Assembly: GCA_002633005.1 (NCBI GenBank)
Contig: NMRA01000128.1
Span: 857,482 to 901,821, forward strand
Length of the DNA: 44,340 nt
From: Phoronis australis
Taxonomy: Eukaryota > Phoronida > Phoronidae
Direction of reading: 5' to 3'
The number at the start of each line of letters is the position of its first letter. Position 1 is the stretch's first letter. Both the position numbers and the translations under genes were made by a program. The notes under the pieces are model-generated. The model did not search any database. It was given only the letters and a program-made list of their open reading frames with translations, and had not been told where the DNA came from. Positions 31,014 through 43,159 of this stretch are shown here, in pieces.

Positions 31014-33919
31014 CTGAAAATAGTCACACACTTCCCTAAATATGTTGAGCTTAATGTATTTTTGATAATTCAATTTTTTAAACAACATTCATACAACTAA
31101 TTCCCTTTCTCACAGATTAGCAGATACAAACCTATTGAAAGAAGGTTAAAACCAATTTTAGCTTTCTAACGGATATTAACTGCAATTATGTTACAAAATA
31201 ATGCTCCGTCATCCACGTCCACACTCAAAAGTATTGCATCAAGTAACATGATATCTACTACAACTGACATCTTGGGTGAGATAAGGTAATGTGTACCACT
31301 ATTTCACAAAAAATGTTTCAAAAAAAGGCTGTGCATGGAGAACATGTAAGGATTTGAAATAAATAATTTTTTATATAAATAGGTGTTATTTTCTACCGAA
31401 AATCCTTGCTTTTTGAAAGTCTGTTACAGACACACCCAGTTTGTTTATGCAAAATCAGTCAATCAAATCACATCTTCCATCAAAATTTCCCACAAAAGCA
31501 AAGTTGTATTGTTTCTCCACCTCTCTCTACCCTCTTGCCAACGACTAAGGGGAGAGTCTGTGCACCTGGAACCAGAGAATCCAGTCAATGATACAATGAG
31601 CAAGTACTCCAGCTGAATAAGGCTTTCATCTCTCAGCAGAAACCATTGTGCACCAGCCAGTACACATAAGGGCTGTTCCAGCAAAATCTGTATGGGAGGG
31701 GGGGAAGGCACTTTTATTTCGTACCCACCGCCCATATTTTTCATTTATTTCTCCAACCCATGACCCATAATTTTTTAATTATTTTTGATAGGTTAAAATA
31801 TAAAATCCAACACTTACAAACAAATTGCCTCCAGGAGGACCTGTTAAGAACTTAGATGATTGACAGACAAGAACTAGTTGTCTTGTCCAATATTGTCAAA
31901 AACTAAAGTAGCCTGTGAGCAATACTTTTGGCAGCCACCAGATGTCTCTGTTCACCATGTGTCTATAATTTCAATGAATATTTTTTCATTTATAAGGATC
32001 TATGAACTGTCTCCACGAACTCTTTTATACTTCTATGTCAAGTGAATATTGGAACTTGTTTATTTTGTTTATCTTACTCCTCATACTTTTTATTTAAAAA
32101 TCATCAATTTTCTTATATGTGTTAACACCAGTTTAGTGTTGCATAACTTTTCAATTCAATAGGACTGCAGACAGTTGGCTCAAATCAAGTTGCCCATGAC
32201 TTGATTAATAGCTTAGTGAACATATTGCACTCTGTTCACTGGCAATATGGGCTTTTTTGTATTGGGATAAGTTAGGATATACGTATTTTTTTTGAGTTTT
32301 GAGGGCTGAAGTAACCAACCTGTCAACATTAACAGGTCAAAAAATACCACCCATTTTTAATGCATCACTTCTTACAGGAACGACCACCCATAATTTGTGT
32401 TTTTTTCTGAAGACAACCACCCATGAATTTTTATTTCTACTGCCGTCCCCCCCCTCCCACACGGATTTTACTGGAACAGCCCTAACCAATTTTGGGGGGT
32501 GAAATCACTAAAACAGGGTTTAATAATCTTCAAGTAACAAGTCCTGTGAAATTGTGCAGGCAACTCTGCAACATTGTGCACAAACCTCTGACTGCCCTCG
32601 AGCCTTTTTCTGAGAAATCCTCCTTCAGGAAACAGTACAATCCATTTCCTTGGCCTATTCTGATACACACTCCTGATATGCTTTTCTAAGTTTGCCATTT
32701 GATCAGAACGGCCATTCTTTGTGCCCTGCAACAGACAGAACAAAATGTAAAAATGAACCCAGGTCGAAAAATACGAACTTAAGGCAAAGGGCTTCCAGGT
32801 AAAAACAGTTTTCATTAGAATGTTATGAAGCACATTTGAGCACAAGACATATTGAAAGAAGATGGACTCACACTAACCATTGGCTTCTGCTATGTGTATA
32901 AAATAAGAACACGCCAAAGCCAAGAGTTACAAAAAAAAAAAATTTAAGAATATAATATAAGTACGATTTTCAATAATGATTCGGTAATTTCTCAATCATT
33001 TTTAGAAAAATTAGCCAATCATACTAAATTAAGGAAAATTAAGTACTTTGGGACACCAGTCATTCTAGTCATAAATCAACTTGTTAAAAACACCTGCAAG
33101 AATACACTGCCAAAATAGGTTTTGAAAGACAGCACTCAAATGGGGTCATATGTGGGTACCTGAAGGATGAAGAAGTCCCCATGGAGGAGGGAGACCCAGC
33201 CAAAGTTGCTGTACATGAATATGTAGTCCATAATCCACATCATTCCTGCACAGACACCCTTCTTGCTTGCAAAACTGTTCATAATGATGGGCACATCAGC
33301 TGTTGATTGGTGGTTGACTATAACAAGAGCTTCATCGTCGTAAAAAGGTGAAAGGTCCTTGCCAGACTCAAGAACTGCAAGTAAAAACATTCTCAATATG
33401 TTTAAACCGACTTTTCATAATAAGTATTACCAACTTTAACTCTCCTACACGTCCATGCAAAACATAAACAGATATGGGCATAACTTGTGATTGATGACGA
33501 CAGAGAATAACTGAATGCCCTCAGCTTATTCATCACCTGGAAACATTTGCAGAATTCAGGTGCAAGTCATGGAAGTGACACACACACACAAGCACACGCA
33601 CACACCTACTGACACAGCCACAAATCAACCAATATGTCTTTCTTTACTTACGCACTAATTTCAAAGTTCGTGCCTCTGTTTTCACCAAAACCAAAATGTG
33701 ATCAAACCAACCTGTATAACCAGCTGACTGGACCCAATGGGCGACCTGACTCAGCATCCAATTAAACATGGTTCCCTCCAGTCTCCAATAGAGGGCGGGC
33801 CTGACTAGCCTCAGAGGTTGGAGCAATAATATCCAGATGAGGTAGGATGGGATGCTGTACAGGTTGTTCAGTGTGATCCATATCACTCTAAGTGAAGTGT
33901 ACACAAATGTGAACAGCAT
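30512..33919 (-). CDS. LPGAT1: Lysophospholipid acyltransferase LPGAT1, four coding exons
   Basis: Coding exons on the minus strand are 33919-33712, 33374-33160, 32725-32586 and 31013-30512, all GT-AG and in phase, giving 354 residues (human is about 370). LPGAT1 is an ER membrane acyltransferase that re-acylates lysophospholipids: phosphatidylglycerol in early work, sn-1 lyso-PE in later work. Visible features are an N-terminal hydrophobic segment with [15 protein letters not shown], the catalytic H(X4)D motif NHQSTAD (H91, D96), [14 protein letters not shown] at 126-139, the glycerolipid-binding block [14 protein letters not shown] at 169-182, [13 protein letters not shown], and a hydrophobic C-terminal segment before TGA. 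All match LPGAT1 more closely than other AGPAT-like enzymes. The ATG at 33919 lies eight bases after a splice acceptor and the frame stays open to that acceptor, so the true start may be in an unseen upstream exon. A possible AATAAA is at 29558-29553. Confidence 0.93.
31670..32482. mobile_element. Harbinger-like MITE, 813 bp, in the last LPGAT1 intron
   Basis: Terminal inverted repeats of about 32 bp with about three mismatches: left gggctgttccagcaaaatct, right end ttttactggaacagccc. Flanked by TAA on both sides (31667-31669 and 32483-32485), the 3-bp TWA duplication typical of PIF/Harbinger. Inside are several 'ccacccat' segments near both ends. No transposase is visible. Confidence 0.8.
32586..32725 (-). 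CDS. LPGAT1: LPGAT1 exon with FPEGG
   Basis: Acceptor CTGTTGCAG, donor CAGAG|GTTTGT, phase 0 in and phase 2 out. Encodes [20 protein letters not shown] and [25 protein letters not shown] is the acyl-acceptor-binding block. Confidence 0.92.
33160..33374 (-). CDS. LPGAT1: LPGAT1 exon with catalytic H(X4)D
   Basis: Acceptor TTTTTACTTGCAG, donor TTCAG|GTACCC, phase 1 in and phase 0 out. Encodes [20 protein letters not shown], then NHQSTAD (catalytic His and Asp), [20 protein letters not shown] and HGDFFILQ. Confidence 0.92.
33577..33606. repeat. (CA)n microsatellite
   Basis: Short imperfect CA tract in the LPGAT1 intron between 33374 and 33712. Confidence 0.8.
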
Positions 33920-33927
33920 GCTTTCAC
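33712..33927 (-). CDS. LPGAT1: LPGAT1 first visible coding exon
   Basis: Acceptor TTTCCTGCCTTAAACAG ends at 33928 and donor ACAG|GTTGGT starts at 33711. Coding from ATG at 33919: [20 protein letters not shown] and onward to SAGYT. Upstream in-frame bases encode E-S and no stop intervenes, so coding may begin in an earlier exon, as in vertebrate LPGAT1, which has about 15 extra residues. Confidence 0.85.
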
Positions 33928-36673
33928 CTGTTTAAGGCAGGAAAACAGGACAAGATTAATGTTGTTTATTAAAAATGGAACTTGTGGTGAATAGCAGCTT
34001 AGTAAGTTTTAATTTGTCTTCACATTGATGTAGTCAAAATTGCATATCTCACTGTTTGGCTACCTAAAGAACAAAAATCAAGTTAGGCCTTTTGCTCTCA
34101 TAAAATTGGTCTCATAAATAAATATTCCTTACAATAAGATTCTATTCCCATCCCATTACAAACTCATATGACAGGCAATGCACACATGCGCCAGTTTTGA
34201 CACCGTCATGCTAGGGTTGATCAATCCCAATGAACCCTGAAGTGTTTCATCGGGTCGTCCATGGCTTTTATTCTCTTTGGTTATGGAAACAGAATATGTG
34301 TGTGCGTGTATGTTCAGCTCAGGCTGCAATATTATGAAACATTAATAAATGTCATGTTGCATATCCTGCTATACCGTATTTGTGAGTATTTAGGCCCACG
34401 TGCCTATACCCGACATAATGCATTTTTATCTCAATGTTTTGTACACAGGCAAATATCACTTGTTATGTGCATGTTTTAAACTGGCTGATGAATTTGGTGG
34501 ACTTCTCTTTCTCAGTTAATGTTAAAGACTTTCTTTCCTTTATCTTGGAACAGAAAAACTCATCAATTGAGTGACATCACTAGAATAGCACAACTGTGAC
34601 TTACAGTCTTGCATGTATTTGGACTGTTTACTAGCAATTCACGACAAAAAGCCATTCAATTGTGGCAGCCATTTTGTAAATGCACCAACAGAAATTTGTT
34701 AATAAATTTCATTCATTTGGATCAAATTCCATTAAATGTTGAAGGAACACCATTTGGAAATGCGTTTTGACTACGGACATTGGTTTGCAGTCAAATATAT
34801 CTTTTAATTGAAAATAACTGAAACAGTATCCTTAAATCAAAACCATGTCAACATTCATTGTTATTCAAAAGATAAGTTAAGCTCTACACATGTTATTTTG
34901 ATGTTTTGTTCATTGGTGTTACTCAAGCATTTCACATACTAGAATAGGTATGGCTTCACATAAAGGTGCATGTATCAATATTATAGTTTCCTCGCTAGTC
35001 AACAGATGGCCTACCAGTACATGTTTGCCTCCTTCTCGTTCCTCAATAAAAATGGCAAGTTAGCGTGTACATCAATGTTTTATATGCACTAACTGTCTTG
35101 AAAAACAGCATACATCTAAATAAGCACACGTAAATTGAAGGTAAGTTTTAAAATAAGTTATTTTTGTTTTAATTTTGAATCTTTTGAACAATGTGTCACC
35201 ATTGCTCTAAGAAATGTATTTTTGCTACGTTTCAGAAAATAAAATAAAACTGTTTTCGACAGGAACACAGACGATATTGTTATCTGATTTTGGATAAATA
35301 ATCGCATTGGTAATTTCTGGAAATGAACCGTGAGAATAGAGACTGAAAACAAAACTGAGCCAAAAAAGTAGAACCAATGCAGTCCTAATCTCAATCTTAT
35401 AAGAGAGCCAGGAAGCATATAAATCCATTTATAGAGATTGACACATGATCAATCATTTATCACATTTACAATAAAATTCAAGTTCTCATTAAATTTTGTT
35501 GTCTCAAATTTTAGAGACTGTCCCAAACTGGAGAACATTTACAGTAGATAAAACAAATTGTTAATTTTTGAATTGGCATAAAAAACCATGTCAAGAATAG
35601 GTTTTACAGTACTCTTGTGCAGGTTGACATTTAAATAAGAGCGCTTTGAGTTCTGCCAACAGTCATACTTTCGACAGTATCCTCTTGAGTAAATCTACTT
35701 AAAAATTCTGAAGGTTGGTTCAGCCACAAACATTTGGAATTTGTTTTTTAACCAGTGCAGACGTCTCTGTGAATTTGTTTTATCTGTATTACTGTCATGT
35801 TACACGGTTTCAGGCTTATTTAGATATCACAGTGCTGCTTCGCTAACACACATAATGGTGCTAATCACTTCTTTGAACATGTCATGCATGTTGGTTCTAG
35901 ACTTTATTCCAATACATTTTGACACTTGAGCTCGCAGACTAAAAAAATGTCTGCACATCGATTTCACCAGCCTGTTTCATGTTTTTCTCTTAAAAAGCTG
36001 CACAAAGGCACATAAACAAGGGAAAGGTACCAAAAATCATGATTTGCCAAGCAATGAGTAAAAAAAAAACAAAGAACAAAGACCACATCATTTTTGCTTG
36101 TATCTTTTTTGGAAATTGAGCAACTAAAAATACTACGCTACTGACACGATTTTCAAAATCAATTATTCTTTGTATGACCTAAGACTTTGCTCCACATCAC
36201 TCCAACAATGCAGTAGTCAGTTTTTGATTTTACTATGTAAGTTATTCCCTCGTGGATCTATTAACTCAGCAATGTCAAATAAATCATCTCGGTTAGCAGC
36301 ATCCCCTCAAGATGATTAATTAGACTCTATGCAGTACAACATCTATACTGACTGCAATGTAGAGATCATGAGGGTAGTTATGGGTAAGACAACTCCTACC
36401 TAAGTAAATTATACAAATGTAGCTGACAACACACAACTACAAGGCTGCAACTGTCCTCCACCAGGTGTTTCACAGGTCTCACTCATTGGTGGCTATTGTG
36501 CTACCACAATTTAACTACAACAGAAATCAGACATATCAACTTAAATAGACAATAGTTTAAATAGACTTTTTCTGCAAGGTAAGAATCAATGCATATTTTG
36601 TCAGACTTTTCTTAGTGTGCTAACCTTATTAATTTCGATTTGATATATTTTATTTATTGGCCATAAAAGTACC
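33928..36673. other. LPGAT1 upstream region or 5' intron, no secure gene
   Basis: AT-rich. A short stretch at about 34370-34480 ('taggcccacgtgcctatacc') resembles the repeat at 22655 and 24147. The minus-strand open frame at 35428-35225 is hydrophobic but unrecognised. No promoter could be placed. Confidence 0.4.
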
Positions 36674-36865
36674 ACAAGTAACTGATAAACTACAACAGAA
36701 CACCCCATACTGGAAAAGACAAACATGGCTATAAATTAAGGCTATGGGTCAAACACCACCAAGGTACAAGTAACTGATAAACTACAACAGAACACCCCAT
36801 ACTGGAAAAGACAGACATGGCTATAAATTAAGGCTATGGGTCAAACACCACCAAGGTACAAGTAA
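36674..36865 (+). repeat. 92-bp tandem duplication, two copies
   Basis: Unit begins acaagtaactgataaactac. Copies start at 36674 and 36766 and differ by one or very few bases. The first seven bases recur at 36858. Confidence 0.95.
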
Positions 36866-37417
36866 AAATGTGAAATTAAAAATTGAAAATCCATGTATGA
36901 TGATATTATAAGAAAGAGAAGTTACTTATTTACATCATGGTCAGACAACTTTCCCTGTGCACTGAGCTAAGTAGGTCACCACTGCTGCCTGCACTGGGCT
37001 GTTATGAAGGTCACTCAGATTAATGACCTAACATTTTTAGATTGGAAATTTGAAGGGGGTAATATCAACTTTACATAAAAGTGGTCTGCACAAAAGTTGT
37101 TCAGAATTCAATGGAAATTTTAACGAAATGCATATCTTTACCATAGCCTTGGTGTAAATAATTCTATAAACTTTCAAACTGGACTCACTTTGTTTTTATC
37201 TGTTTTCGCACATGAGAACACATGACAGAGCTGACACTCAAAAACTGTAATAAGCATTTTTAAAAGGGAACCCATGAGAATTGCGTTTAGTAAAGCAGAT
37301 TTATTTTCTGTAACATCACATCTACAAACAAGAATGTACAGTATATAACATACCTCAACTTTGCACGATTACAAATTCATGACTGGTGCAGTTGCTTGCT
37401 AAAGTCTGTTTTGAAGT

Positions 37418-38072
37418 TCACCTTGGTGTGCAAAAACTTGAAACACGGGTGGGGACACAAAGCTTTTCTGTGCAAAAGTCACAAAAAATATCTAATTCTG
37501 AATGAGTTCCATCATGTTTCAGAAGCCCTGTATTATGCCTGAAGGGTGTGAGCCAAGCATCGTCATAGGACACTCCAAGTTCAGCTTCAGGGACCGGTAG
37601 CTCATCCAAAAATTGCACTGAGATCCGAAACAATAGAATCTGCATTACTTGTGACTGTTGTGTTAGTTTTCCCGTCACTGTCACCGTCACTTTTGAGTGC
37701 CAATTCCAGCTCCTTTTCACTATCTGAGTCCATGAACACTTCCTCAAGAAACTAGTCAACAGTCACCTTACCACGTTTAGCACCAGGCAAGATAAAACTT
37801 GCGTTATCTCGGAAACAAATAATCACAGCCATATGTTGTAAATCAGAAAAGTATAGGAAACTATGAACTGTGGAATGCGCATGCTCACATATATAAACAG
37901 CATACGGGGCTTTCACAATTTCTGAATGAAAAACACCAGTGTCCTGGGGTGAGTACGGTATACTCTCCTTGCGCAGTCTAGCCGTAGCTTATTTTAGGCG
38001 ATTGAGTACACCCGACGCATTTTAATAGGATAATAGGCTTGTCGGCTGACCTCGCCTAGCGCAAGATAAGGG
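37418..38072 (-). pseudogene. piggyBac transposase N-terminal relic with TTAA-flanked 5' end
   Basis: On the minus strand, TTAA (38076-38073) is followed by CCCTTATCTTGCGC, the form of a piggyBac terminus (TTAA then CCC). About 330 bases further in is an acidic N terminus (MDSDSEKELELAL, ...SDGDSDGKT), then in another frame WLTPFRHNTGL and GTHSELDIFCDFCTEKL. The latter resembles the 'W..PF....G.....SELDIF..FF...L' start of the piggyBac transposase core. The frame is broken, the catalytic region is absent and the other terminus is not found. A decayed 5' fragment. Confidence 0.5.
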
Positions 38073-38463
38073 TTAAGATAAATGTGTTCATGTGATCCCG
38101 AATTCGACTGTTAGCTTTCGTTAGTGGCCGCATGTACGTAGTATTGGTGTTGTCACATGACTGGGGCACTATGGGATTGTACTGGCTGACTCTCATCTGT
38201 TCTTGCTAAATGGCAAAACATCTGTGTTCTGAGCTCTACGACACTTTCTGCGAGGATAAAGTCTTCAATGAGTAATGGTAAGAGCACATTAGTGGTTAAC
38301 ACGATAATGTGACAACACCTGATTCTACACTTTCACTTCCAACCCATTCTGAGGGTCGGTTTACCAACAAGTCTTCATACAGCTAAGTGGTTGAATTTTG
38401 ATGGTGTAGGCTTTACAATTACTACAGATAATATTTTGATTTTCAAAATTTCAGAAAAACTGT

Positions 38464-38742
38464 TTGGCCCGGCATGTCAGTAAACAGTTATTTACAGACA
38501 GGTTACGGGTTCACAACCTGGTTGCCATTCCCCACACATACCTTCGACCCCTACATATTTCTAGATCATATAATTCCCACTCTCATACCTTTGAGAGCGC
38601 ATACATTTGCATTGCATACTACGCAAACCCTTTCTTCCCATCTATCGTTACACTCTGGAATAGACTCTCACAATACGTCATTTCATCAGAAACGATAAAG
38701 ATGTTCACAAGTCACATCTCAAACATCAACCTTACTCGGTAA
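38464..38742 (+). pseudogene. LINE reverse transcriptase C-terminal relic
   Basis: 92 residues. YANPFFPSIVTLWNRLSQYV then ISSETIKMFTSHI fits the 'FFP.TI..WN.LP..V....S...FK..L' end typical of CR1/jockey-like ORF2 proteins. It is followed by TAA and 'aataataaaact', as at a LINE 3' end. The rest of the element is not present. Confidence 0.7.
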
Positions 38743-39920
38743 ATAATAAAACTTGTTTTTATCCTGGCATTAACCCGCATTTTGTTTTGTTGTTATTTTC
38801 ACAGTTAACACATACCATGACTGAGGATACAATTTAGTCAGCAAAACTTGAACAAATCGATGAAAATCTGTCGCGGTTTGCTCGAGTTTCTCTTACCGGG
38901 TGAAATCATGCATGTTGACGAATAAAAAGTCCAAGGGACACAAATCTTACAAATTTCACCTGATACCTTCCCATGCTATTTTGCAAGTGTCACGCACTAG
39001 CGTCACGCGCTTCGCTCAGTCTCGCACTAGCCTTTGCCTAACTCAAGTGGCTCAGTTGACATACTTTGTAGTTATCGCACGCGTGGTGAAGAAGTTAACG
39101 GCAACTAAAAAAGTGGAGTTAGAATTCTTTGCCAAAGTCACCTTAATTCTCATAACTAAGCTTCATCGAAGATATGTATAGAAGTAGAAAGTACCAATAT
39201 TGGCAATAACCATGAAGATAGGGACGTGACAAAAAAATTCAAATTCTTATTTAATACTTAAAAATGCATTGATTTAAAAAAACATCCAAAACAGATTCAA
39301 ACAAAAAAAAAATTAACAAATTCCGTTGAGCCGTTGACTTTTTATGAACGTTTGAAGAGCGATAATTAGCCCTTTATTTTAGTCCACTGAATACATGTAA
39401 ATGAATGGGTGTATATGTGACCCAAAATTAGTTTTTTCACAATAACTTCCTCAATACTTTTAATAACAACGTGAAAATTTCAGGATATGACATTTACTTA
39501 GTGAGAGACATTTTTAAGACAACAAAAAATTCCAAATTCCAAAATGGCGGACAATATGGCCACCATTACGACTGNAAGTAGCCAACCGAGGGGCTGTGTT
39601 GGCCTATGGCTATGCCTGTGCAATGGTTTGACTTTGTTCCGACTCTTCACAAAGTCTTGTTGAATAATTGATTGGCATGCACATCAAGATGCAAGCTTAC
39701 TTACAATTGTTACTTACACCAAACAGACGCCATCCTCTTGTTAAATCTTTTTCTGGAGTTCTGCAGAGTGAAAACAGACAGGCGTAGAGAGAGAGAGTGA
39801 TTTTCTGTACTTGTGAACTGATAATAACAACTTTATGTACAGAACCTGAGAAAGTGGTTTCAGCGCCGTCTGTTAGGGCATTTTTAAAGCTCTCTCTGCT
39901 GTACGTGAACTTGGAATCCT
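38743..39920. other. No gene seen
   Basis: Contains a CpG-bearing stretch near 38990-39040 and a single N at 39575. Open frames here lack recognisable domains. Confidence 0.4.
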
Positions 39921-40273
39921 GGGGCCCGTTCCAACCACAGGCGTCCTCAGCTTCTGATCGTCCCCAATACACTACATATTATATGTAGTGTATTGGGGAC
40001 GATCAGAAGCTGAGGACGCCTGTGGTTCCAACTGAACTAAACTGACTTAGCTAAGACAAATCTTAAATTTTTGTAAATTTTCAAATAAAAGTTAAATTTG
40101 TCTCAAAACCAATTCAAGAAAGAGATCTTAAGTTTGTTTTAAGTGTTTGACATAAGTTTTGTCTTAATTTTGACTTACTTGCCTGAATGTGGAAGTTTCA
40201 AAGTTTGAAAGTTAAGACAAATCATAAACTTAAGTCAAAAATGAACTTAAGTTAGTTTCTTGGAACAGGCCCC
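39921..40273. mobile_element. Foldback MITE with GGGGCC(C/T)GTTCCAA termini
   Basis: Left end ggggcccgttccaa (39921-39934), right end ttggaacaggcccc (40260-40273), and the inverted homology continues inward once the 91-bp insertion at 39935-40025 is removed. A decayed relative lies at 21099-21292. Confidence 0.75.
39935..40025. mobile_element. Perfect 91-bp palindrome inserted in the MITE terminus
   Basis: Two 44-bp arms, perfectly complementary, around a 3-base centre (tta). Flanked by direct repeats TTCCAA (39929-39934 and 40026-40031), as expected for a target-site duplication. The arms begin ccacaggcgtcctcagcttc. Confidence 0.85.
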
Positions 40274-42547
40274 TGCTTTGATCTCAAGGTTAAGCGGAAG
40301 TGAGTGTTGCGTGAATTTGGAATTGAGTGCTCTTGAGATTAAACAACTTAGCTGCCTCATCCCGTACGTGAATTTGAAATATTGTGTGAACTTGGAATTA
40401 AGCGGCTGCCTGACACCCTATCACAGAACAAGGCGCTTGGGTTGAAACGGTAGGTTACGAGGAGAAGAGAGTTAAAAATCGAGATACAGCTCCTGTGGCC
40501 TGTTCATGAATACTGGAATAAAAAAAATCATTTAAGGACTGTAATGCAACTGTTCCCTCAGTAGGCCTATAGATGTACCGGGCATTCAAGGTCATAGACC
40601 TACGGCTGCCATGGCCAAGTATTTTCCGTGGCTGTTGCCTATTCCAGTACAAAAATGAAGCTTTATATTTGAAATTAGTGCCTGGACAATGTTTCATCAA
40701 GTGCTAAACTAAACATTCACAAACTTGTTGCAATACTATTTTAAATACATTTGCTATTAATTTCAGAAGACTTCTCAGTAGTGAGCGCATTCGGATTCTT
40801 TTGTACCCAATTCCAAGTTTAAGCAAGCCACGCCCTTTTTGCTTAAATTTGGAACAATTCAATTTCTTCTTTACAAAAAATCGTGTGCTGAGCCAAACAT
40901 TCTCTGAATGGTTGCAACATATTGTAAATGTGTTTTCCATTACTTGTGCATGCCGTGAAAAATACGCTTAAAAGGAAGTCACGCATTTCTAAGATATGCG
41001 GGAATTTTCGCCGCTCGTCAATCTCACCGGCTTTTACCGCCAACGTCTGATACAGTTGTGATGACCACATTGTCCGGTGCGAGCAAGACCCAATTAAGTG
41101 TAATAACCCCACCATAAACCGTAGTAAACATCTCTGCCTGTACATATTGGCGAATTTTCAAAATGTATTAACCAATAATTTTCATTAAAAAGAACACCAC
41201 GGCGATATTAGGCTGGAATAAAGAACCAAGTATGGTCTTCGATTTTTAAAAATCGATGAACTAATAAGCTAAAAACATTGGGTGCGTATTGATATACTCG
41301 TTGGATTTACAAACGCTGATCAGAGTTAACAATATCACATGCATTATTCTTTTAATATTCTTTCAATCTCGTTTAACCAGGTTATTTTACTAGGAAACAG
41401 TAATACTTAACTTGTGTCCACTCTTCATTTTTTTATGAATGACATCAAGCTAGAATAGTTAGTCAGTGCAACTGAAATTGTCAACAGATTCCAACTCTTC
41501 AGTTTGGCCACCACCACATTTGTACTTTTGTATACATTTTATGATTTGAGTTCTAATAAAGATTAAACTTGAACTAGTCACATGTGTAGTTTTGTTTGCT
41601 GTGAAATGTTTAGTGTAGGTGTAATCTGGAAGGTTCGATGGATTCACACTTAACTAAACTAATTAAGTTTTGCTGGCGATCAAAATCTACCATCGTTTTG
41701 TACTTCAAGTTTAAAAATAAAATAAAAAGATATCAACCCGTTCCCGGTAAGAAAAAAGTAGACAGAAATATTAAAAATGGAATAATAAAAACCGGTATGT
41801 AACATATTGAAAGCCTTCTTTCCCTTAGGGAGTATCCCTTTGTCAAGATGAACACAAATAAACTTTTTAGTCTTTTTTGTAATACTTAAAATGTACCAAG
41901 TAAAAAATACTGGCAAATGTCAGAGAAAACCAAATTGGGTGTAATAACAACCACCATTGTTGAGACAGTAGTGTTAGCTGTTACCACTCCACGTCAATCA
42001 TTAGCTCAGATCTACATAAATACAAAGGGCGTGCTGAATGGGCATCAAAAAAGTTGTCTGGGGCTAAGGGATCTGTAAGCGATAAATTCTCCTCTACAAA
42101 ACTATTTCTGTGATCTCATCTCCTCGGACGACGACACCATTTCCATCGTTCCACTCAGTTTCCAAAAGTCCTTTGTGGTTGCGTTTTAGTTTCAGATTAT
42201 TTTCTACGTTGTTTCTGATTGTGGGAACTGTTTAGCCAGTCTGGATCCACTGTCCCTCCAAGCCTGTCGTGCTTCCGTTGACTTGTTTTGGCGTCACTTT
42301 TCTTGCTCTCCATCAATGACATCAATTACTTCTGTAATCAGTTCTGTGAGGAAACCTTTTCCTCAAGAAAAAAGTGTTCTGACCTTTTTATACTCATTTT
42401 ATTGATGACAGAGTCACCAGGAAAATACGTGTGCACTGATTCTTCCTACAGCTGTGTGCTGTCATTGAAACCCACGTGATCACAGTTTCATGGAAGCACT
42501 TCAATAGTTTCTTTGTTGGGTTCACCCAGCTCGACACAGTGGGGTCC
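40274..42547. other. No gene seen
   Basis: AT-rich, with only short unrelated open frames and no strong splice-flanked exon that I could place. Confidence 0.4.
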
Positions 42548-42688
42548 CGTTCAGTAACGCCAGGACCTCGCTAAAAAACAAGACTTCGCGAGATTACGTG
42601 AGATATTGCCGTGCATTTCAAATGAGAACATGTGACTTAGACTAGGTTTTAGATAGGTCCTAGCGTAGGTCCTAGCGTCTACTGAACG
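42548..42688. mobile_element. 141-bp foldback element
   Basis: Left end CGTTCAGTAACGCCAGGACC is the near-inverse of the right end GGTCCTAGCGTCTACTGAACG (about 19 of 22 positions pair). The subterminal 'taggtcctagcg' is doubled on the right. No open frame. Confidence 0.6.
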
Positions 42689-43140
42689 CACGCCAGGTTT
42701 CACTTAACCCGCTCACAAGAGCTGCATGGATCGTTGAAATGCAATTCCAGTTAGTGTTTTTAATATCGGAAAAATGGCCATTAAACGGCACAGAATACAT
42801 TGAATCTATACAAAGCAAGGCGTCGTTTTATCTGTAAGAACACTGTCTGGCAAAATGAAATAAAAATCCGCAAAGGAACTCTTAAGATAGAAACAGGCAT
42901 AACTCACTTTTTTGAAAAAAAAAATCCATTCGGAGGCAGAGCAGTGGTTCATTTCTTGTCGAGTTTAAAATACCATTACACACGCCAAATTGTGAGTTTG
43001 CAAGAAGTTGAGTAGATATAAACAGAGATGTCAACAAGAGCAACGCGGAGCGTTGAAATGCGCCCACGATAGCATTGCAAAAGGTGTCCTTCAATGAGTA
43101 TTTTTAGCTAGGAATGTCCATTAGATGCCGCATAAAGCGT
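42689..43140. other. No secure gene
   Basis: An open frame at 42800-43015 (71 residues, basic N terminus) has no recognisable motif. Confidence 0.35.
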
Positions 43141-43159
43141 CAAACCCATCCGAAATTTT

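Noticed and set aside
35225-35428. Hydrophobic minus-strand frame upstream of LPGAT1
   Set aside because: No recognisable family, no clear splice site pairing with LPGAT1, and AT-rich surroundings.
39697-39988. Short frames on both strands across the palindrome
   Set aside because: They read through the foldback insertion and MITE end, and a palindrome easily gives frames on both strands.
42800-43015. 71-residue + strand frame
   Set aside because: No motif, no splice context and no match that I recognise. Length is within chance for this composition.
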